64,000 nt of DNA from Neoaquamicrobium sediminum. Lineage in GTDB: Bacteria > Pseudomonadota > Alphaproteobacteria > Rhizobiales > Rhizobiaceae. Positions 55,965-64,000 of this stretch are shown piece by piece (within the stretch, counting starts at the first letter, position 1; every line of letters starts with the position of its first letter). Location: assembly GCF_013240295.1 (NCBI RefSeq), contig NZ_JABETK010000001.1, forward strand, positions 2,108,001 through 2,172,000, written 5' to 3'. The position numbers were made by a program, and so were the translations under genes. The notes beneath the pieces are model-generated. The model had not been told where the DNA came from. It searched no databases and was given only the letters and a program-made list of their open reading frames with translations.

Positions 55965-56201
55965 ATGCTGTGGAACATCATCATCGGCCTCGGCCTCATG
56001 ATCCTCGGCTACGTGCTGATGCCGAAGCCGAAGCTCGATAAGCCCGACGAAGTCACCGAAATGGACAGCCCCACGTCCGAGGCAGGCAAGCCGATCACCG
56101 TGATCTTCGGAGACATCACCGTGACGTCTCCGAACTTCCTGTGGTGGGGCGACAAGAAGTTCTACGAGCGCAACGTGAGAGGCGGGAAGAAGTCGTCATG
56201 A
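55965..56201 (+). CDS. Small membrane-anchored tail assembly protein
   Basis: Protein of 78 residues with an N-terminal hydrophobic helix (MLWNIIIGLGLMILGYVLM) and a conserved-looking beta part, PITVIFGDITVTSPNFLWWG. It lies between the hub and the J-like tip, as the small assembly genes do in related phages, and may help fold the tip. No family recognised beyond this context. Ends overlapping the next gene. Confidence 0.6.
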   Translation: MLWNIIIGLGLMILGYVLMPKPKLDKPDEVTEMDSPTSEAGKPITVIFGDITVTSPNFLWWGDKKFYERNVRGGKKSS

Positions 56202-56392
56202 GTGATCGTCTGACCATGGGAGATGTGCGCCGCGCGGGCTACTGCGTAAGAGGTTCCCGGCGCTGGTTCGAAGCGACCGGAAGGGACTTCAAACTCTTCC
56301 TGCGTGAGGGGATGCCGATGGATGAAGCGCGGCAGATCGACGACGCGGTTGTGAAGGACATCCTCAAGAAGATGGGGGTGAACGATGGGTAA
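56198..56392 (+). CDS. Small conserved phage protein of unknown function
   Basis: Protein of 64 residues, ATG 56198 overlapping the previous stop (ATGA). It is basic then acidic and helical: RLTMGDVRRAGYCVRGSRRW, FEATGRDFKLFLREGMPMDE, DAVVKDILKKMGV. A longer frame from 56141 is not supported because it overlaps the previous gene out of frame. It sits directly before the tip gene with 8-bp overlap, so tail-tip assembly is plausible, not shown. Confidence 0.6.
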   Translation: MSDRLTMGDVRRAGYCVRGSRRWFEATGRDFKLFLREGMPMDEARQIDDAVVKDILKKMGVNDG

Positions 56393-59153
56393 GTTCAAAG
56401 GGGGCGATAGCACCCCATACATCGACTACCACCTGTCCTTCCATCTCGGCTTCTGCACCGGGCCGGTCGATTCCCTTGAGGGAATCTGGATGAAGGACAA
56501 GGAGGTCCACGGCGAACAGATGCTCGGCGGCGACATGGTGGCCGTGGACAAGCCGGAACTGTTCGGAGGGAACCAGCGCGAGGGTGGCGTCAAAGGCAAC
56601 ATCCATTTCAGGGATGGCAACTTCGCGCAGCTTGTGCCAGGCGCGTTCGCATCTCGTGTGGGGCTCGACGTTGAGGATACCCCCGCCTTTCGGGGCATCG
56701 CATCTCTCTACTTCTTTGGCCCCGATGACAGTGGCGGGTTCAAGGTCTCGGCGAACTACCCGACCGTTCCGCCTGTAAAGGCCCGCTTCCGCCGAGGATC
56801 GTGGTCGCTCGGGGCCACCCACGCGATCATCGAGAACGTCATTGAACCAGAAGACGAAGAGGACGAGGATTCCGAACCCGTCGTTCGCCACGATAGCAAC
56901 GGTTCGCACATCATCTATGAATGCCTCGTCGATAGGATTTGGGGCATGGGTGGGGCACCGTCGCTGATCGACGCACAGTCCTTCCGTGACGCGGCTGAAA
57001 CACTCTTCAACGAGAAGTTCGGCCTGAGCATGAAGTGGGTTCGATCGACGACGATCGAGGCGTTCGTTCAGGAAATTCTCGACCACATCAACGCGCTGTT
57101 CTTCTTCAACCCCGGAACGGGCCTCGCGACCCTAAAGCTTCTGCGCAATGACTATGACCGCGACAACCTGCCAGATCTCGGCCCCTCGAACTCGCGGCTC
57201 ATCACGTTCCGCCGCAAGCTTTGGGGTGAGACGGCCAACGAAATCGTCGTCACATGGACGAACCCGCTTTCGGAAGAAGAGGAAACCATCACCTACCAGT
57301 CGCTCGGCAACATCGCCATGCAGGGCGAGGTCGTCAACGAGGGCCGGAACTACTACGGCGTTCGCTCGCCAACGGTCGCGAGTGAAATTTGCGCACGAGA
57401 CATCGTCTCTGCGTCGTATCCGTTGGCGATGGCAACGGTCGAGGTTGATCGGCGGCAATGGAAGGTTCTCCCCGGCGATGTCGTCAACTTCACCTGGCCC
57501 GTCGAGGGGTACGGCATCGGTAGGATCATCATGCGCGTCATGGAGATTGACTACGGAAAGCCTGCCGAGGGCAAGATGCGTCTCGAACTGGTCGAGGATG
57601 TGTGGGGACTCGATTCAGCGGAGTTCCTTGGCCCGCCCCCTGAGAGCGAATGGAAGAACCCCGACCAAGACCCCGAGGACCCGATTTACGAGTTTGCGAT
57701 CCCGACGAAGTTCGCAGCAGCGCCGTACCCCGTGGTCCAAACCCTTGCCGGTAGGTTCTACGATCCGAGCGACGACGACTACCCGGTCATCGTGGTCGCC
57801 ATCATGTCGACGCCCACGACGCAGATGTCCGACCTACAAAGGATTGTCGTGTGGAAACCCGGCATCCTGCCAAACGGCGATCCCGGTTATGTCAGCATCG
57901 GCGAACGCAATCTAACCGGCAAGGCGAATACGACCATCGCTCTCATCCCGGAATCCATCAGCATCGTCACATTCGCGAATCTGGTGGGAGGGGAAGGCCC
58001 GGTCGAAGGCGGCTTCGTGCTGGTCGGCGACCGTGACGAGTTCGGGGCTGAGTTGATCCAGTTGCTTCACTATCTCGGTGACGGCCAGTGGGAGGTTGCG
58101 CGCGGCGTGATCGATACCATCCCGCGCGCATGGCCAAGCATGACGCCCGTCTGGTTCCTCGGCCCCGACTTCTACGCCTTCGATTGGAACGAACCGCTTG
58201 CTGATACGACGCTCGATTACCGCATCCAGCCGCGCACGTCGGAAGGCGTCCGCGATCTGTCGGGCGTCACCGTCCAGTTCACCGAGCATCCGGCGCGACA
58301 CTACTTCCCATTCCGCCCTGCCAATGTGAAGGTGGACGGTGTTGACTTCGGTATCGTCGACCACAGCCAGGATCATAACCCGCGTGTTTGGGAAATCCCC
58401 GTCACCTGGTCGAGCCGACACCGTAAAAACGAAGATGTCATCATTCGTAAGTGGGATGAGCCGCCAGTCGCTCCCGAACCGGGGCAAACGACTTCGGTGA
58501 TCCTGCGCGAGGGTGAAGTCGAGTGGCACAACCTTCCCGACAACAGCTTCGACATCGACGTGATGGAGACCGGGCGCGGCGTCAACTTCAACGTGGAAGT
58601 GCCATCCTTTCGTGACGACTTCCGATCGTTGCAGAACATCGCCACCCCACTCCGATTGTATCCCAAGGGCTATGGCTGCGATTGGGGGTACTTCTACGGA
58701 GGCTGGCCGGGGACTCCGCTCGACCTCGTCGAAGCATGGGAGTTCCTTTACGAAGCGCATGACTGGACGGGGCACGATGCCATCGTCTCGGTCGAGGGTG
58801 ACGGCTGGCTCAACTACCTTCCGGTTGCGGCGGACGCCGGTCTGAGGAAGGTCAACCTTGCGCATGACACTGCCGAGATCGAGGCCGTCGAAGTCGTTCT
58901 GATGCGTTTCAGCGGCGCTGGCGATTGGATCGGCGAACTCCGGTTCAGGATTGGCAGCGGGAACTTCGACGAATTTTCACCCGTGACGATCGTCGAGCCT
59001 CCTGACGCCGACAGCGACTTCGTGATTGCCCGTTGGGACATGACCGCGGCCCCCGGATGGAGCGGCACGTTGACTGGCCTCGAACTTCGCCTGTGGCTCC
59101 CCGAGACCGAGGCCCGCATCCAATCGATTTCACTGATCAAGGCTGAACAATGA
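56385..59153 (+). CDS. J-like tail tip/host-specificity protein
   Basis: Large tip protein, 922 residues, likely forming the tail-tip trimer and carrying host-range determinants. Near the N-terminus it has YIDYHLSFHLGFCTGPVDSL and GFKVSANYPTVPPVKARFRR; the middle shows a phage tail-3-like domain with DHINALFFFNPGTGLATLKL, LWGETANEIVVTWTNPLSEE, DVWGLDSAEFLGPPPESEWK; the end has a carbohydrate-binding-like beta sandwich (GYGCDWGYFYGGWPGTPLDL). ATG 56385 overlaps the previous gene, and its stop overlaps the next ATG. It resembles GTA/Rhizobiales tip proteins more than lambda J. Confidence 0.8.
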   Translation: MGKFKGGDSTPYIDYHLSFHLGFCTGPVDSLEGIWMKDKEVHGEQMLGGDMVAVDKPELFGGNQREGGVKGNIHFRDGNFAQLVPGAFASRVGLDVEDTPAFRGIASLYFFGPDDSGGFKVSANYPTVPPVKARFRRGSWSLGATHAIIENVIEPEDEEDEDSEPVVRHDSNGSHIIYECLVDRIWGMGGAPSLIDAQSFRDAAETLFNEKFGLSMKWVRSTTIEAFVQEILDHINALFFFNPGTGLATLKLLRNDYDRDNLPDLGPSNSRLITFRRKLWGETANEIVVTWTNPLSEEEETITYQSLGNIAMQGEVVNEGRNYYGVRSPTVASEICARDIVSASYPLAMATVEVDRRQWKVLPGDVVNFTWPVEGYGIGRIIMRVMEIDYGKPAEGKMRLELVEDVWGLDSAEFLGPPPESEWKNPDQDPEDPIYEFAIPTKFAAAPYPVVQTLAGRFYDPSDDDYPVIVVAIMSTPTTQMSDLQRIVVWKPGILPNGDPGYVSIGERNLTGKANTTIALIPESISIVTFANLVGGEGPVEGGFVLVGDRDEFGAELIQLLHYLGDGQWEVARGVIDTIPRAWPSMTPVWFLGPDFYAFDWNEPLADTTLDYRIQPRTSEGVRDLSGVTVQFTEHPARHYFPFRPANVKVDGVDFGIVDHSQDHNPRVWEIPVTWSSRHRKNEDVIIRKWDEPPVAPEPGQTTSVILREGEVEWHNLPDNSFDIDVMETGRGVNFNVEVPSFRDDFRSLQNIATPLRLYPKGYGCDWGYFYGGWPGTPLDLVEAWEFLYEAHDWTGHDAIVSVEGDGWLNYLPVAADAGLRKVNLAHDTAEIEAVEVVLMRFSGAGDWIGELRFRIGSGNFDEFSPVTIVEPPDADSDFVIARWDMTAAPGWSGTLTGLELRLWLPETEARIQSISLIKAEQ

Positions 59154-59839
59154 CACATCTTGCAGGAATGACGTTCGCGAAGTTCTCCCGATACTCCCAC
59201 AATTGGGACCTCGGGATGAACCACAACTTCACCAAGCTCTCGATGCTGTTGCATCCGTCCGTGACTGCGCTGGTGACGAACTTGCCTGCATCGGCGGGCG
59301 AAAACGAGTGCTTCATCGAAACGTCGACGGGCCGTATCGGCATGTGGTCGAACGGCGAATGGTGGACCGTTGATCCCAAGATCGGCGTCCTGGCCTACGT
59401 CGCGGGGCTTGATCAATATTGGCAGTTCAGTCCCGACGAAGAATGGGTGCTGGCCTTCGACCTTAACGCGGACTTCGCTCCGATCGAGCGCAATCTGTCG
59501 TTCTACGCGCCGGGACTGGTGAGGCCGAATGCGCCGTTGTTCGCCTACGTCCCGACGATGGAGTTCACGCTTCCTGCCGGTGCGCCAGGCTCCCATGCAG
59601 TGCTCGACGTGGCCCCCGCAGGTGGCAATCTCATCCTCACGTTCGCCGGGGGCACTATCACTTTCCTTGACGGGCAGACCGAGGGAACGTTCTCGGTGGC
59701 CTCGGACTATGTGATCCATCCCGCCGAGACAGAAGGTATGTACGCGCAGCCGACAGTGCTGACGATCACGAGCGGTAGCACGTTCAACGCACAAGGGCTG
59801 TCGGTGTCCCTGCGCGGCAAGATCAGGGCTATCGACTGA
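59150..59839 (+). CDS. DUF2793-domain tail protein
   Basis: Protein of 229 residues. N-terminal DUF2793-type domain: NWDLGMNHNFTKLSMLLHPS, then LPASAGENECFIETSTGRIG and MWSNGEWWTVDPKIGVLAYV. DUF2793 proteins are found downstream of the tip gene in alphaproteobacterial phages and contribute to fibres or attachment. The C-terminal half is a beta-rich module (AVLDVAPAGGNLILTFAGGT). Coupled to the neighbours by ATGA overlaps on both sides. Confidence 0.75.
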   Translation: MTHLAGMTFAKFSRYSHNWDLGMNHNFTKLSMLLHPSVTALVTNLPASAGENECFIETSTGRIGMWSNGEWWTVDPKIGVLAYVAGLDQYWQFSPDEEWVLAFDLNADFAPIERNLSFYAPGLVRPNAPLFAYVPTMEFTLPAGAPGSHAVLDVAPAGGNLILTFAGGTITFLDGQTEGTFSVASDYVIHPAETEGMYAQPTVLTITSGSTFNAQGLSVSLRGKIRAID

Positions 59840-60600
59840 TGCCGGTTCTCATCCTCGAACGCGACTATCTCGACATTGATCGGCAGAATACCTCGTGGGA
59901 GCTTCGCAACCAGAACTACACTGGATGGGGCAACGGCGAGCACCTGTGGAACGTCGATGTCAACAACAACCTGACCTTCGCCTCGTGGTGGCAGTGGTTC
60001 GGCGTCCATAATCGCCGCCAGCCATGGGCTCCCTGGAACGTCATGTACCGCTGGTATGTGACGCCGGGGCAAGACCTTTATCATGCAGGCGGCGAGGGGG
60101 TGACACTCCCACCATTCGTCGGCGCGAAAGACTACGTTTGGGCTGACCGCACCTACATCGGATACTCGATCAGCGGGGCATGGAAGCCGATGGGCTACGT
60201 CTACCCGTGGCGTCCAATGGTCGAGGTCAGCCTGTTTTCGAGCTACCCGGTCGCGGGGGAGACGTGTTGCGCCTATGTCGTCGAGCGGGCCTTTTCGCTG
60301 ACCAAGTGGGGGCCGCAGGGCGATGCTCGCTACAGCCGCTTCCGAAGCGACCGGGTGGATAGTGGCTCACGATCAATGTCGTTCGACGTGCTGGTCAACG
60401 GCGTGAAGTTCGGCACGGCAACCCATAATCGGCCAGCCGGTGCGCCACAGACATCGCGCCTTCGCCTCGACGGTCCCGCTGTCGTCGGTGACACAATCAC
60501 CTTCAACGTCGGCGACGTGATCAGCATCGTCGCCCCGGCAACCATTTGGGGCACCCGATGGGCCTGCCTCTCGATCCTCGGAAAGGTCATCGTTCCATGA
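59839..60600 (+). CDS. Unrecognised aromatic-rich tail protein
   Basis: Protein of 253 residues with no recognised family. It is rich in Trp and Tyr (TSWELRNQNYTGWGNGEHLW, FASWWQWFGVHNRRQPWAPW, NVMYRWYVTPGQDLY), which would suit a sugar-binding surface, and has a single CC pair (AGETCCAYVVERAF). The C-terminal part reads like a beta-sandwich collar (MSFDVLVNGVKFGTATHNRP, VVGDTITFNVGDVISIVAPA). It is coupled to both neighbours by ATGA overlaps, so it belongs to the tail-fibre set. Function unknown; receptor binding is an inference. Confidence 0.6.
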   Translation: MPVLILERDYLDIDRQNTSWELRNQNYTGWGNGEHLWNVDVNNNLTFASWWQWFGVHNRRQPWAPWNVMYRWYVTPGQDLYHAGGEGVTLPPFVGAKDYVWADRTYIGYSISGAWKPMGYVYPWRPMVEVSLFSSYPVAGETCCAYVVERAFSLTKWGPQGDARYSRFRSDRVDSGSRSMSFDVLVNGVKFGTATHNRPAGAPQTSRLRLDGPAVVGDTITFNVGDVISIVAPATIWGTRWACLSILGKVIVP

Positions 60601-63600
60601 AGTACCTCGTCGGACGCTCGCTTCTCAATCCGCCCTATCTCGAAATCGTCGAGGTCGAGAACGACATTCCCGGCCAGTCGCTCGAAATGGTGCCGCCGCT
60701 TTTCGCACCCGCCGAGAAGCTGCGTTTCCCGCGCGACAACTCACAGATGATGGTTGCAACTAAGTTTCGTCGCGAGTTCGTGCAGGGCATCGGAAACCCG
60801 ACCGAAGTCGTCCCGACCGAGGGTCTGCGCCTTATCGCACCGAACGACGCATTCGTGCTCTTCGGGGGTACAGCGACCATCGACCCGGTTCTCTATCAGC
60901 GGCGTGGCCCCGGCTACGAACGGTGGGGCATCGCCATCCCCACGGGCGAATACGTCATCACCGCCGCGTTCTCAGCGAGTAGCCGTTACCTCTTCGTCGT
61001 CACGTCCGATGACGACACAGAGGTCAAGGTTTTGCGCAGGGAGTCGACCGGCTTCGTCCAAATCCATGCGATCGACCTGGCCTTCGCTGTGGTCAATGTG
61101 TCGGTGACGGCGGGGGACGCCTACGTCATCATTGAGGGCGCTTCGGTCTTCGTGGCGCACCAGAACCTTGACTCGCAGTCGACGCCCTACCCGGCGATCC
61201 CCACCACCCCTGTCGGAAAGCTGATGGCGATCTCGCCTGACAACCGATGGTACGTGATGGATATGGGCGGCAGTGCTTCCGATCTTACTGTCTACGAACA
61301 CTCGACCGGAACGTGGACCGCGCTTCTCGATCTGGACGACACAGACGGCAACAACCGCAAGGCCGCGTTCTCACCGGACGGGACGGTGCTTGAGGTCAGC
61401 TTCGCTCGCGCAGGGTCCAACTATAGCCCCGCCTTCTTCTCGGTGCAGGAGGGCACCTTTGCTGCCGCAGCCGGTCAGTTGCGGACGAACGCGGGGAACC
61501 GGGACTATCGTGGTGTGAAGTTCTCACCGGATTCCGAATACATGCTCCACGCATGGCGCGATGGGACTGGCGTCTCAACAGCCGAGCTTTTCGGCAAGAC
61601 GCTGTTGCCGACGCCTCCGTTGCAGTCGCATATCAACCCATTCCCGAGAGCTTTTGCAGCAGTTGCAGCAGGGGCCTTTTCGCCGAATGGTCAGCATTTC
61701 TTGTGCGGCAGCGCCAACGTTTCGTCGGTCTTCCTCTACGACATCGTTGGTGACACGTTCGAGGAGCCGCTGCGAGCCCCATCGCACTCGGTATGGCTGG
61801 TGCCCGTGTGATCGCCTGGTCGCCAGACTCGGCGTTCGTCGCCGTTGGTTCAGCATCGTCCCCCTATCTGAAAATCTTCGAAGTTAACGCGGGGGTGTTC
61901 ACCGATGTAACCCCGGCAACCGGCCTCCCGGCCAATTGGGTGAATGTCATCGAATGGTCCCCGGATGGTGAGTTCCTTGTTGTGGGAACCAATATCTCGG
62001 GCTCGTCCTACATGCACATTTATCAGCGCACGGGCAGCAGTTTCGCCGAGATTCCCGCACCTGTGACCCCGAGCACCATCCAAGGGGCAGCGTTCTCACC
62101 CGATGGCGTTCATCTTGCCATCACCGGAGCGGGGGTGGGGCACCTTGAAATATACAAGCGCTCGGGATCGACCTTCACCAAGCTTCCCGACCCCGCAGTG
62201 ATGCCGACGCGCATCGGGTGGGAATGCCGGTTCTCCCCGGATGGGGAACATTTGGTCGTCACCGGAGGGACCGGCACGGGTGACTATCTCACGCTCTACA
62301 CGGTCTCGGGCGACACGTTCACTCATCAGGCCGGGGCGTTCGACTTCATCCCGAACTCTCAGACGCGCCTTGCCGCCTTCACGTCTGACTCGCAATGCCT
62401 GTTCGTCTTCTCGGACACCGAGCGATTGAAGGCGTACCGGCGAAACGGTGACAGCTATGAAGTCCTGCCCGACTCCTCACCTGCGTCGGCAACGGCGCAG
62501 CCGAACATCCTGTCTCTCGATGGAGCGGACACCTTCCTTGCGGTGAATAGCTACGCCTCGTCGCACGAGATTATCATCTACAAGTATGTCGGCCTCGGCG
62601 ATGCGTGGACCTACGAGCAGATTGCGATCCTCGGGACCGATGGGGCTTTTCATGAGCTTTGGGGCTTCTCGCCCGACAGCGCGATCATGCACTACGGCGC
62701 GGGAACCTCCTACGCCCACCGCGACCCTGAAAACCCCACTGTCGATCTGTCGACCGTACCTTTCGACACCGAGTATGCGGCCAGCCAGATCAACGATGTT
62801 ATGTGGAGCCGAAGCGGCAATTTCGTGCTCTACAGCAACCCCGATGGCCCGAGCGTGTCGGTCAAAACTGGCGAGGCTGACGACTTCACGATGGCGAAGA
62901 ACCTGAACGGGTTGTTTGTTTCGAAGTACGTTCGCGACGGGGACCAGTTGGTCGAAACCGAGTACGTGATGCACGACATCAATGCGGTTCTTACGAACCC
63001 GACCTACTCCGCAACCGGGCTGGCGTTCAGTTACTTCCTGATGGACGAGCCTGGCACCAGTGGCCGGTACATCTATGACAGTGCGGATGACAAGTTCGAT
63101 CTCAAGGGGATCGACTACGACCCTCGGATGCAGGCGTCCTACATCGGTTTCTCGCCGCATGAAACGCACTTCGTCGTCACCTATCAGATGAGCGATGATG
63201 CTCACGAAATCAGGTTGTTTTCGTTCGGCAGCAACCGCGTTTACAACCTCCATGACACCGAGCTTACACCGTTCGGGCCGGTGGATATGTCGAAGTGCGA
63301 TGATGTGCTCGTTGCCAACGGTGGACTGGTCAATCCCTTCACGCTGTTCTCGATTACGGACATGGAACTGACGCAGGAGCCTTTTCCTATCACGAATTGG
63401 GACAAGGAAGGCTTCATTTTCGACGTGCTGTGGATGGACGATTGCAGCGGCTTCTATGGTGTTCTCCCCGAGGAAATTATCGTGGTCGATGAAGAGGGGG
63501 AAATCATCGACGAAAGTCCCATCGAACCGCCTATCGACGAGGATGATGACCCGGAACTCGACTACATCGACGACGAGGAAGATGAGGATGATGAGCGCAT

Positions 63601-63733
63601 CCGGTTTGACGACGGGGGCGATGGTGACGATGGGGGCGACGGCGGCGGAGTCTATCGCCCAACACCGGGCGGGCCGATCATCGACGTGACGTACCTGAAC
63701 TACTCGACAGTTCATGTGAGCTATCGCCGTTAG
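60597..63733 (+). CDS. Giant beta-propeller array tail protein (one frameshift as read)
   Basis: Protein of 1045 residues, joined at about 61780 by adding one C in GCCCCATC to read LRAPIALGMAGARVIAWSPD. About 18 repeats of a WD40-like unit with the core (A/V)xxFSPDGxxLxVxx are visible on both sides of the join, such as NRKAAFSPDGTVLEVSFARA and VNVIEWSPDGEFLVVGTNIS and IQGAAFSPDGVHLAITGAGV, enough for two or three propellers. The C-terminus has an acidic tail (DEDDDPELDYIDDEEDEDDE) then GPIIDVTYLNYSTVHVSYRR. The position at the tail-fibre end suggests a receptor-binding role; propellers of this kind are unusual in phage tails. Confidence 0.75.
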
Positions 63734-63743
63734 CGTATTGAGA

Positions 63744-63787
63744 ATTTCCACTTTTTAGGGTAGTGACCACATAGGGTTGAAAAGGAG
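63744..63787 (+). promoter_or_regulatory. Intergenic element F before last gene
   Basis: TTTCCACT (63745-63752) and GGTTGA (63775-63780) lie 22 bp apart around GTGACCACATA, as in elements C, D and E. AAAGGAGA (63780-63787) follows as ribosome site for the gene at 63794. Confidence 0.5.
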
Positions 63788-63793
63788 ACTCCT

Positions 63794-64000
63794 ATGGCTG
63801 TCAGAATTTCTATTGCCGCAGCAATCGCAGCTTGCGATTCTATTGTGGCATCGATCGACGAGGGTGCGGGCGCAAACGGTACGCTGGTGATTTATGAGGG
63901 TGCGCGCCCCGCAACCGTCGACACGGCAATTGGCGCACAAGTCGCACTCGTCACTTTCGCCTTGGCGAACCCGTCCTTCGCGGCTGCACAGGACGTGTCC
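63794..64000 (+). CDS. Start of an unrecognised phage protein, truncated by window edge
   Basis: ATG 63794 follows AAAGGAGA by 6 bp. The first 69 residues, MAVRISIAAAIAACDSIVAS then DEGAGANGTLVIYEGARPAT and QVALVTFALANPSFAAAQDV, remain open to the edge. Small Ala-rich beta-type residues suggest a structural phage protein such as a tail or fibre component; too short to classify. Confidence 0.65.
   Translation, partial: MAVRISIAAAIAACDSIVASIDEGAGANGTLVIYEGARPATVDTAIGAQVALVTFALANPSFAAAQDVS

Larger units (their letters stand above)
35245..64000 (+). mobile_element. Left part of a lambda-ordered siphovirus-type prophage at tRNA-Leu(CAA)
   Basis: From the end of the tRNA to the window edge every gene is on the plus strand and phage-related: integrase, AlpA-like regulator, terminase, portal, protease, capsid, tail tube, tape measure and tail tip. 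Head and tail gene order follows lambda (Nu1-A-W-B-C-D-E-F-Z-U-V-G/T-H), implying a long flexible tail. The right attachment site is not in the window; it should be a copy of the tRNA-Leu 3' end. No cI/cro, replication or lysis gene is seen in these 28.7 kb. Confidence 0.93.

Noticed and set aside
61793..63733. Separate propeller gene starting at 61793
   Set aside because: The start lies inside a propeller repeat with no ribosome-binding site, and one extra C joins it to the upstream frame with LRAPIALGMAGARV.
53000..64000. Diversity-generating retroelement in the tail-fibre region
   Set aside because: No reverse transcriptase, template repeat or adenine-biased variable repeat was seen in the visible part.
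1..64000. CRISPR array
   Set aside because: No regularly spaced direct repeats of 24-40 bp were seen.
35245..64000. Right attachment site inside the window
   Set aside because: No second copy of the tRNA-Leu 3' sequence occurs before 64000, so the prophage continues beyond the edge.

Overview
The window reads as chromosome of an alphaproteobacterium of the Hyphomicrobiales (Rhizobiales), most like the Phyllobacteriaceae/[28 protein letters not shown] group. The support is high GC, a SAM-II riboswitch in front of metA, the neighbourhood TIGR02302-lysA-lptM-argH-tlpA, and etfAB beside a 3-hydroxybutyryl-CoA dehydrogenase. This placement is inference from gene content; no database search was possible. 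Positions 1-35159 are ordinary host chromosome and 35245-64000 is the left 28.7 kb of a prophage that runs off the right edge. Host region: hisC (partial); SAM-II riboswitch plus metA; an MscS-type channel; a methyltransferase diverging from gloB and a cupin gene; YhhN/EamA membrane genes; a DUF3108 periplasmic protein; rpmB; yhhQ; the large TIGR02302 protein; lysA-lptM; argH diverging from tlpA; a complete branched-chain amino acid ABC transporter (livK, livG, livF, livH, livM, all on the minus strand); hbd, etfA and etfB for acyl-CoA oxidation; rhomboid; pduO-type cobalamin adenosyltransferase; SDR; yihY; a soluble double-PAS chemoreceptor; an EamA exporter; gluQ (broken by an amber codon); an AlkA-type glycosylase; an HNH endonuclease; dsbB-yqaA; and an SGNH hydrolase. 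Two copies of a small element of about 180 bp, ending in inverted GTCATCCCGGCC-type termini, lie in the intergenic gaps at 8.9 and 15.5 kb. Prophage: it sits immediately 3' of a tRNA-Leu(CAA) gene, the presumed attachment site. The order is integrase, an AlpA-like regulator, then directly the terminase and a lambda-ordered head and tail programme, all on the plus strand: terS, terL (gpA), gpW, portal (gpB), S49 protease with an internal scaffold start (gpC/Nu3), decoration (gpD), major capsid (gpE), two head-tail proteins, gpZ, gpU, tail tube (gpV), tail assembly chaperones (gpG/gpGT-like, with an A AAA AAG slip site) and a tape measure carrying a lysozyme-like domain. The tail tip that follows is not lambda-like: a seven-bladed propeller fused to a distal tail protein, a BR0599-type hub with four cysteines, two small proteins, a J-like tip protein, a DUF2793 protein, an unknown aromatic-rich protein and a very large beta-propeller array with an acidic tail. 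No repressor, replication or lysis genes are visible; they must lie to the right if they exist. Data quality: thirteen reading-frame breaks occur in genes that are otherwise well formed. Every one is repaired by adding one base, nearly always inside a homopolymer, and restored lengths are all whole codons. The likely explanation is systematic homopolymer undercalling in the assembly rather than gene decay, so the affected genes are described at full length with the break noted. The gluQ amber codon is a substitution and does not fit that pattern. The most interesting biological observations are a family of intergenic inverted-repeat elements that precede the prophage gene blocks, the candidate programmed frameshift, the three regularly spaced boxes in front of the integrase, and the propeller-rich adsorption module.
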